From: a virus
Strand: one strand, 5' to 3'
IMG/VR virus record: IMGVR_UViG_3300007509_000022
Coordinates: 1-37,804 of that record
Length of the DNA stretch: 37,804 bases
Below are positions 33,914 to 37,804 of the stretch, in pieces. Within the stretch, counting starts at the first letter, position 1. Every line of letters starts with the position of its first letter. The notes beneath the pieces are model-generated. The model saw nothing but the letters and a program-made list of their open reading frames with translations. It ran no database searches and was not told where the DNA came from. The position numbers were made by a program, and so were the translations under genes.

Positions 33914-34987
33914 ATGCCAGAAGCAGAAAAAAAAGAAGACAACTTGTCAAAAGAACCGATGGTCGATTTAGATACATCCGGACCGGGTGCAAGTGTAGAT
34001 CTTCCTGAACAACAAAAGGAAGAAGAAAAAACATACGAGAAAGAGGAGAAAAAAAATGAAGCAAATGTTACGTACGATAATCAGCCCGATGACACATCTG
34101 AGAAATCTAGTGAGCAGTCTGATGTTCGAGAGAGCAAGGACATTAAAAAATCAGAAGGTGGTAAGGTTGAACAAAAAACTTCTGAAGAAGGGAGTGATAA
34201 GCAACCAGATAACACTAGGGAAGTTGAAGAATATTCTGAAGGAGTTAAGAAAAGAATAGCTAAACTTACTAAGAAAATGCGTGAAGCAGAAAGGCAAAGA
34301 GAAGAAGCTTTGCGTTATGCTAAAAGCGTAAAACACGAAAGAGATCAGTATGAAGCAACTGCAACAACTTTAGATAAAAATTATGCTACAGAAATGGAAG
34401 GCAGAATTTCATCTTCACTTGCAGCAGCACAAGCAAAACTTGCTGCAGCTAGACAAAGCGAAGACTCTAAAGCTGAAGTAGAAGCTTTAACAGCTATCTC
34501 ACAATTAGGTTATGAACAAGGTAAATTGGCGGAGTTAAAAACTCAACACCAGATGCAGGAAACTGCAGCTAAAGAAGCGGCTGAAAAACCGGTTCAACAA
34601 CCTATTCAACAACAACCTGCCAGAGATCCGAAAGCGGAAGCTTGGGCAGAAAAAAATGAGTGGTTTGGCAAGGACAATGCCATGACGTACACTGCATTTG
34701 ATTTACACCGTAAATTAACAGAAGAAGAGGGAATGGACCCACAATCAGATGAATATTATGCTGAAGTGGATAAAAGAATAAGACTTGAATTCCCCCACAA
34801 ATTTGGTAATAAAGGTGTAGAAAAGACGATTAGTAAACCTACACAAAACGTTGCCTCTGCAACGCGTAGTACAAAGACTGGTCGCAAGCAAGTGAGACTC
34901 ACATCTTCTCAAGTCGCAATAGCGAAAAAATTAGGTGTGCCACTGGAAGAGTATGCGAAACAACTTATGAACACGAAGGAGGTATAG
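33914..34987 (+). CDS. Capsid assembly scaffolding protein (357 aa)
   Basis: Very acidic disordered first third (PEAEKKEDNLSKEPMVDLDT ...), then a long coiled coil (YSEGVKKRIAKLTKKMREAE; RQREEALRYAKSVKHERDQY) and Ala/Gln-rich helix (LAAAQAKLAAARQSEDSKAE). A C-terminal basic helix-turn-helix-like part (VRLTSSQVAIAKKLGVPLEE) fits the capsid-binding end of podophage scaffolds. Located just before head proteins and major capsid, the expected place. It would shape the prohead and exit or be lost before maturation. Start ATG with AAGGAG site. Confidence 0.85.
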   Translation: MPEAEKKEDNLSKEPMVDLDTSGPGASVDLPEQQKEEEKTYEKEEKKNEANVTYDNQPDDTSEKSSEQSDVRESKDIKKSEGGKVEQKTSEEGSDKQPDNTREVEEYSEGVKKRIAKLTKKMREAERQREEALRYAKSVKHERDQYEATATTLDKNYATEMEGRISSSLAAAQAKLAAARQSEDSKAEVEALTAISQLGYEQGKLAELKTQHQMQETAAKEAAEKPVQQPIQQQPARDPKAEAWAEKNEWFGKDNAMTYTAFDLHRKLTEEEGMDPQSDEYYAEVDKRIRLEFPHKFGNKGVEKTISKPTQNVASATRSTKTGRKQVRLTSSQVAIAKKLGVPLEEYAKQLMNTKEV

Positions 34988-34991
34988 GCAT

Positions 34992-35486
34992 ATGAATACA
35001 AGTAAACCAACTCGTGCGAGTCAAGCTAAGAAAAGTGATACAACAAAAGTTGTAACACAAGCAAAAACGGTTAAGCCAAAAGCAAGACCAAAAGTTTGGA
35101 CTCCACCATCGTACTTAGATACGCCCAACGCGCCAGAAGGATTCAGACACAGATGGGTCAGGGTAGAAATCCTAGGGTTCGTCGACACGAAAAACATACA
35201 AGGACGCTTAAGGTCTGGTTATGAATTAGTAAGAGCCGATGAATATCCTAACGACGACTTCCCAACAATCATGGACGGCAAATACGCAGGGGTGATCGGG
35301 CACGGAGGCCTAGTGCTGACTAGGGTACCGGAAGAGATCGCAAGGTCAAGACAAGAGTATTTTATGAAGCAAGCTCAAGATCAAATGACCGCAATTGACA
35401 ACGATCTTATGAAGGAGCAGCATAAGGGAATGCCTATCGAAATTGATAGACAATCTCGTACGACCTTCGGTGGGAAGAAAAGTTAA
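34992..35486 (+). CDS. Conserved head-region protein (164 aa)
   Basis: A basic disordered N-terminus (SKPTRASQAKKSDTTKVVTQ) leads to a conserved domain: VWTPPSYLDTPNAPEGFRHR, WVRVEILGFVDTKNIQGRLR, GYELVRADEYPNDDFPTIMD and GHGGLVLTRVPEEIARSRQE. The pattern is familiar from marine podophages at this position between scaffold and capsid. Role unknown, perhaps a capsid accessory. It begins 4 nt after the scaffold stop, with GGAGG at the scaffold end as its ribosome site. Confidence 0.8.
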   Translation: MNTSKPTRASQAKKSDTTKVVTQAKTVKPKARPKVWTPPSYLDTPNAPEGFRHRWVRVEILGFVDTKNIQGRLRSGYELVRADEYPNDDFPTIMDGKYAGVIGHGGLVLTRVPEEIARSRQEYFMKQAQDQMTAIDNDLMKEQHKGMPIEIDRQSRTTFGGKKS

Positions 35487-35524
35487 CGAATTTTTAACAA
35501 TTCAAACCAGCGAATAAATTAACC

Positions 35525-35553
35525 GTGACTGGAGGTCCGCAAGGACAGGTCAC
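35525..35553 (+). promoter_or_regulatory. Leader hairpin with GNRA tetraloop before the decoration gene
   Basis: GTGAC (35525-35529) pairs with GTCAC (35549-35553); inside, GTCC (35535-35538) pairs with GGAC (35543-35546) around a GCAA tetraloop, with an asymmetric internal loop. The AAGGAG site follows 4 nt later, outside the helix. May stabilise the capsid mRNA or mark a processing site. Confidence 0.6.
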
Positions 35554-35568
35554 ACAAGGAGAAAAACT

Positions 35569-36141
35569 ATGGCTAACTCGTCATCGACTGGGTTTGGATT
35601 CAAACCTATCAAACAGTACGGGAACAACTATGAAAACATGGGTCTAGGTGAGTACCCTGTAGCCGCGTCTTCAACTGCTTTCTACTTTCAAGATTTAGTA
35701 GCACAAGCAGCAACTGGATATGTGGTTGTAGGTACTGCCGGAGTCGAAGATCTTATCGGTTCTGTGAACGGTGTTTTCTACACTGATCCTACTACTAGTA
35801 AGCCGACGTGGAAGAATTATTACGATGGTAATGCCGCTACTGATATTAAGGCGCTTGTTAATGACAGCCCTTTAATTCAGTACGACGTTAGAAGTAATAA
35901 CTCGAGTGCATCGGCGCAAACTGACGTTGGAAATACTGCTGATTTAGCGTACACAGCTGGGGTAACACCTAACTGGGTTTCTAGAGCTACTCTAGACGAC
36001 AGTACGTTAAACACAACAGTCCAACAAGTTAAAATAATCGGAGTGTCAAGAGATCCTGAGAACCAAGATTTAACATCTGCAAACGTTGTTTGGAGAGTTA
36101 TTCTTAATCAGACTTTCTTTGATGACACTTCAGGGGTATAA
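35569..36141 (+). CDS. Capsid decoration protein (190 aa)
   Basis: Directly before the major capsid gene with a strong AAGGAG site. Beta-rich, Ser/Thr/Asn/Ala-rich: SSTGFGFKPIKQYGNNYENM, ASSTAFYFQDLVAQAATGYV, then GSVNGVFYTDPTTSKPTWKN and IGVSRDPENQDLTSANVVWR. The arrangement (parallel of a trimeric outer-surface protein) fits marine-phage capsid decoration proteins and lambda gpD-like cementing roles. The gene has a richer GC and codon pattern than the early genes, as expected for high expression. The identity is inferred from position and composition. Confidence 0.65.
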   Translation: MANSSSTGFGFKPIKQYGNNYENMGLGEYPVAASSTAFYFQDLVAQAATGYVVVGTAGVEDLIGSVNGVFYTDPTTSKPTWKNYYDGNAATDIKALVNDSPLIQYDVRSNNSSASAQTDVGNTADLAYTAGVTPNWVSRATLDDSTLNTTVQQVKIIGVSRDPENQDLTSANVVWRVILNQTFFDDTSGV

Positions 36142-36157
36142 TAGGAGGTATTAAATT

Positions 36158-37066
36158 ATGGCTATATCACGTAATCAACTAGTCAAAGAACTAGAGCCAG
36201 GTTTGAATGCCCTATTCGGCCTGGAATATAAACAGTATGAAAATCAGTCCGCTGAGATTTATACTACTGAGTCATCTGACAGAGCTTTTGAAGAAGAAGT
36301 TATGTTGTCAGGTTTCGCTCAAGCACAAGTAAAACCAGAAGGTTCAGGTGTTACATACGATAACGCTCAAGAAACTTTCACAGCTAGATACACTAACGAG
36401 ACAATCGCGTTAGCGTTTGCTATCACTGAGGAAGCAATTGAAGACAACTTGTATGACAGACTGGCTTCTAGATATACAAAAGCTTTAGCAAGATCTATGG
36501 CTCAAACAAAACAAGTTAAAGCAGCGTCACCATTAAACAATGGACAAACTGGGGGATCATTCAACTCAGGCGACGGTGTAACTTTGTTAAACGCGTCACA
36601 CCCAACAATTGCTGGAACGTTTTCAAACCAACTAGCAACTGCGGCAGACTTAAACGAAACTTCATTAGAGCAAGCATTGATTGACATTGCTGCGCTAACT
36701 GATGAAAGAGGTTTAAAAATCGCTGCTAAGGGTATGAAGATGATCATCCCATCTGCACTACAATTCACAGCTGAAAGACTTATGGCTTCTGCTGGTAGAG
36801 TTGGAACTGCTGATAATGATATCAACGCAATCAAATCTATGGGGATGATTCCTCAAGGATACTCTGTTAACAATTTCTTAACAGACACTGATGCTTGGTT
36901 CATTAAAACAGATGTGCCAAATGGTATGAAACATTTCGAAAGAACTCCTCTATCTACTAAGATGGAAGGTGATTTCGATACTGGCAACGTTAGATACAAA
37001 GCTAGAGAAAGATACGTTTTCGGCGTGTCTGACCCTAGAGGTATCTTCGGAACAGCTGGAGCGTAA
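36158..37066 (+). CDS. Major capsid protein (302 aa)
   Basis: Sits after scaffold and decoration genes, with AGGAGG before the ATG. The HK97-type outline is visible: an N-terminal helix with ELEPGLNALFGLEYKQYENQ, E-loop-like EEEVMLSGFAQAQVKPEGSG, a spine region EEAIEDNLYDRLASRYTKAL, then the P-domain KGMKMIIPSALQFTAERLMA and YSVNNFLTDTDAWFIKTDVP with a C-terminal RYVFGVSDPRGIFGTAGA. Hundreds of copies form the shell; GroES would help fold it and the scaffold organises it. The full gene is intact. A hairpin lies just after the stop. Identification is strong by position, length and pattern. Confidence 0.88.
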   Translation: MAISRNQLVKELEPGLNALFGLEYKQYENQSAEIYTTESSDRAFEEEVMLSGFAQAQVKPEGSGVTYDNAQETFTARYTNETIALAFAITEEAIEDNLYDRLASRYTKALARSMAQTKQVKAASPLNNGQTGGSFNSGDGVTLLNASHPTIAGTFSNQLATAADLNETSLEQALIDIAALTDERGLKIAAKGMKMIIPSALQFTAERLMASAGRVGTADNDINAIKSMGMIPQGYSVNNFLTDTDAWFIKTDVPNGMKHFERTPLSTKMEGDFDTGNVRYKARERYVFGVSDPRGIFGTAGA

Positions 37067-37080
37067 TACTTAAAACTTTT

Positions 37081-37107
37081 TTGTGGCGGGACATAGTTCC
37101 GCCACAA
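37081..37107 (+). terminator. Hairpin after the major capsid gene
   Basis: TTGTGGCGG (37081-37089) and CCGCCACAA (37099-37107) form a perfect 9-bp stem with a 9-nt loop. Followed by TCTTG, so without a full U-tract; T-run ACTTTTT lies before it. Could be a partial terminator that lowers expression of downstream genes, or an mRNA stabiliser for the capsid message. Confidence 0.6.
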
Positions 37108-37127
37108 TCTTGAAATAGAAAGGAAAA

Positions 37128-37403
37128 ATGCACCCTAAAAACTTCAGAGTACAAATTAATGCCTACCAATATCATGCAGATTTCGTTATAAACTGCATCG
37201 AAACCCCGTTAGATATTGAAAATGCAATTATTGACAGATTGGGAAAAAGTGATATAAAGTGGGAACATCTTGGAGAAATGATGGATCCAAGAGTTAAAAG
37301 AATAACCTATGAGGAGGTTATAGATGGAGTTGCATCAACATCTAGCGGACCTTTACAAACAGAAGAGAGGTCTGGAGTTAGAATGGGAGCAGGAGCATCT
37401 TAA
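37128..37403 (+). CDS. Small conserved protein after the capsid gene (91 aa)
   Basis: Has AGAAAGGA before the ATG. RVQINAYQYHADFVINCIETPLDIENAI, then IIDRLGKSDIKWEHLGEMMD and ITYEEVIDGVASTSS. The pattern (YQYHxxFxINCIETPxDIEN, DRLGKSxIKWE) is familiar from marine podophages after the capsid gene. An alpha/beta domain; may be a neck or tail-assembly component. The last 26 residues overlap the next gene by 80 nt. Confidence 0.75.
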   Translation: MHPKNFRVQINAYQYHADFVINCIETPLDIENAIIDRLGKSDIKWEHLGEMMDPRVKRITYEEVIDGVASTSSGPLQTEERSGVRMGAGAS

Positions 37404-37548
37404 CGAGGGTAGATATACTCTCAATATGGTTAGAATTGACCATAAGGTCAGAGAAGTAATTAACCATATAAAAATGGCAGAAGCTAAAAAAGAACTTTTA
37501 GAAGTTAAGATAGCAGACGCTGCACCACAAGTTTCCGTAGCTACTTAA
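37324..37548 (+). CDS. Small coiled-coil protein (74 aa)
   Basis: ATG 37324 has the ribosome site GAGGAGG seven bases upstream, inside the preceding gene. ELHQHLADLYKQKRGLELEW, then EQEHLNEGRYTLNMVRIDHK and VREVINHIKMAEAKKELLEV: a helical, charged protein conserved in marine phages next to the previous family. Function unknown; probably head-tail joining or assembly. The long overlap with the preceding gene (80 nt) suggests coupling. Confidence 0.75.
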   Translation: MELHQHLADLYKQKRGLELEWEQEHLNEGRYTLNMVRIDHKVREVINHIKMAEAKKELLEVKIADAAPQVSVAT

Positions 37549-37719
37549 ACAAAAGCTACATCGTTGGATAATTCTTATCTGCATTACATAGTCTCTTGCG
37601 CTCTACCCAAAACTGTTGTATAAAAATCACACTATACAATTAATAATAACTATTAAATGTAGACGCGTATAGTCGACTTCCCCTAGGGACTACATTTAAG
37701 ATATTCTAGGAGGAATATT
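37549..37719. other. Intergenic region with two inverted repeats
   Basis: No gene seen. TTGTATA (37616-37622) and TATACAA (37633-37639) form a 7-bp inverted repeat. TTAAATGTAG (37653-37662) and CTACATTTAA (37690-37699) form a perfect 10-bp stem whose 27-nt loop contains the palindromes ACGCGT, GTCGAC and CCCTAGGG. The AGGAGG ribosome site of the next gene follows. The second repeat may be a terminator-like or RNA processing structure between two virion operons. Confidence 0.55.
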
Positions 37720-37804
37720 ATGGCAAACACATCGTTTAATGGTCCGGTTAGATCCGAAAAAGGATTTCAACAGATCAATAAAGCAGCTAGTACAGGAGTT
37801 ATAA
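37720..37804 (+). CDS. Start of a virion protein gene (partial)
   Basis: ATG 37720 after AGGAGG; 28 codons up to the window end: ANTSFNGPVRSEKGFQQINK then AASTGVI. The MANT-x-F-x-GPVRSE-x-GF start is familiar from short structural (head or decoration-type) proteins in marine podophages. The rest lies outside the window, so function cannot be judged. Confidence 0.6.
   Translation, partial: MANTSFNGPVRSEKGFQQINKAASTGVI

Overview
The window is a 37.8 kb piece of a tailed-phage genome, cut at both ends. It is AT-rich and very densely packed, with many 1-11 nt gene overlaps and many proteins under 80 residues. A family A DNA polymerase, a large podophage-like portal, a phage GroES, an Hsp20 fragment and many small families I recognise from uncultured marine phages together suggest a marine phage, probably podovirus-like, infecting a low-GC marine bacterium such as a SAR11-type alphaproteobacterium. 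Host and morphotype are inferences. No integrase, RNA polymerase, tRNA, CRISPR or rRNA gene was seen.

Layout. (1) 1-472: 3' end of an Hsp20 gene, a hairpin, then a non-coding stretch that folds on paper into a cloverleaf. (2) 473-1903, minus strand: SNF2-like helicase, sharing an interleaved divergent promoter region with the plus-strand genes. (3) 1960-11126: replication module with a putative ssDNA-binding protein, an AEP (TOTE-like) primase, an SF1 UvrD-like helicase, a DUF3310 protein, a PolA with 3'-5' exonuclease domain, and conserved unknowns. (4) 11110-14264: a run of very small membrane, zinc-binding and basic proteins, one apparently split by a -1 frameshift at a G5 run, ending in a structured GC-rich stretch. 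(5) 14261-17890: a minus-strand exported protein, a ribbon-helix-helix regulator, a zinc protein with a lipoprotein gene overlapping it in another frame, a 2OG-Fe(II) oxygenase, LAGLIDADG and HNH endonucleases, and a PD-(D/E)XK exonuclease. (6) 17891-18186: an AT-rich region with repeated GGTACAATT boxes, a candidate replication origin or regulator site. (7) 18187-19612: a small conserved gene, the terminase small subunit on the minus strand, and a PD-(D/E)XK/VRR-NUC-like nuclease. (8) 19467-21149, minus strand: three gene units, each with its own TTGACA promoter, two of them followed by T-tracts and a GC-rich palindrome, including a GC-rich gp88-family gene. (9) 21150-23688: regulatory inverted repeats and five plus-strand conserved unknowns. 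(10) 23689-37804: packaging and structural module with TerL, two large unknown virion-candidate proteins, portal, holin, small basic proteins, GroES, scaffold, head protein, decoration protein, major capsid, and the start of another virion gene.

Replication appears to use a phage-encoded primase, two helicases, polymerase, SSB and exonuclease, with the RHH protein and several inverted-repeat promoters as possible switches. Packaging and head genes follow from a promoter just before TerL. The features most worth a second look are the minus-strand cassette array with its GGGNGGGCCCACCC repeats, the iteron-like region, the two candidate structured RNAs, the split membrane protein and the out-of-frame lipoprotein.
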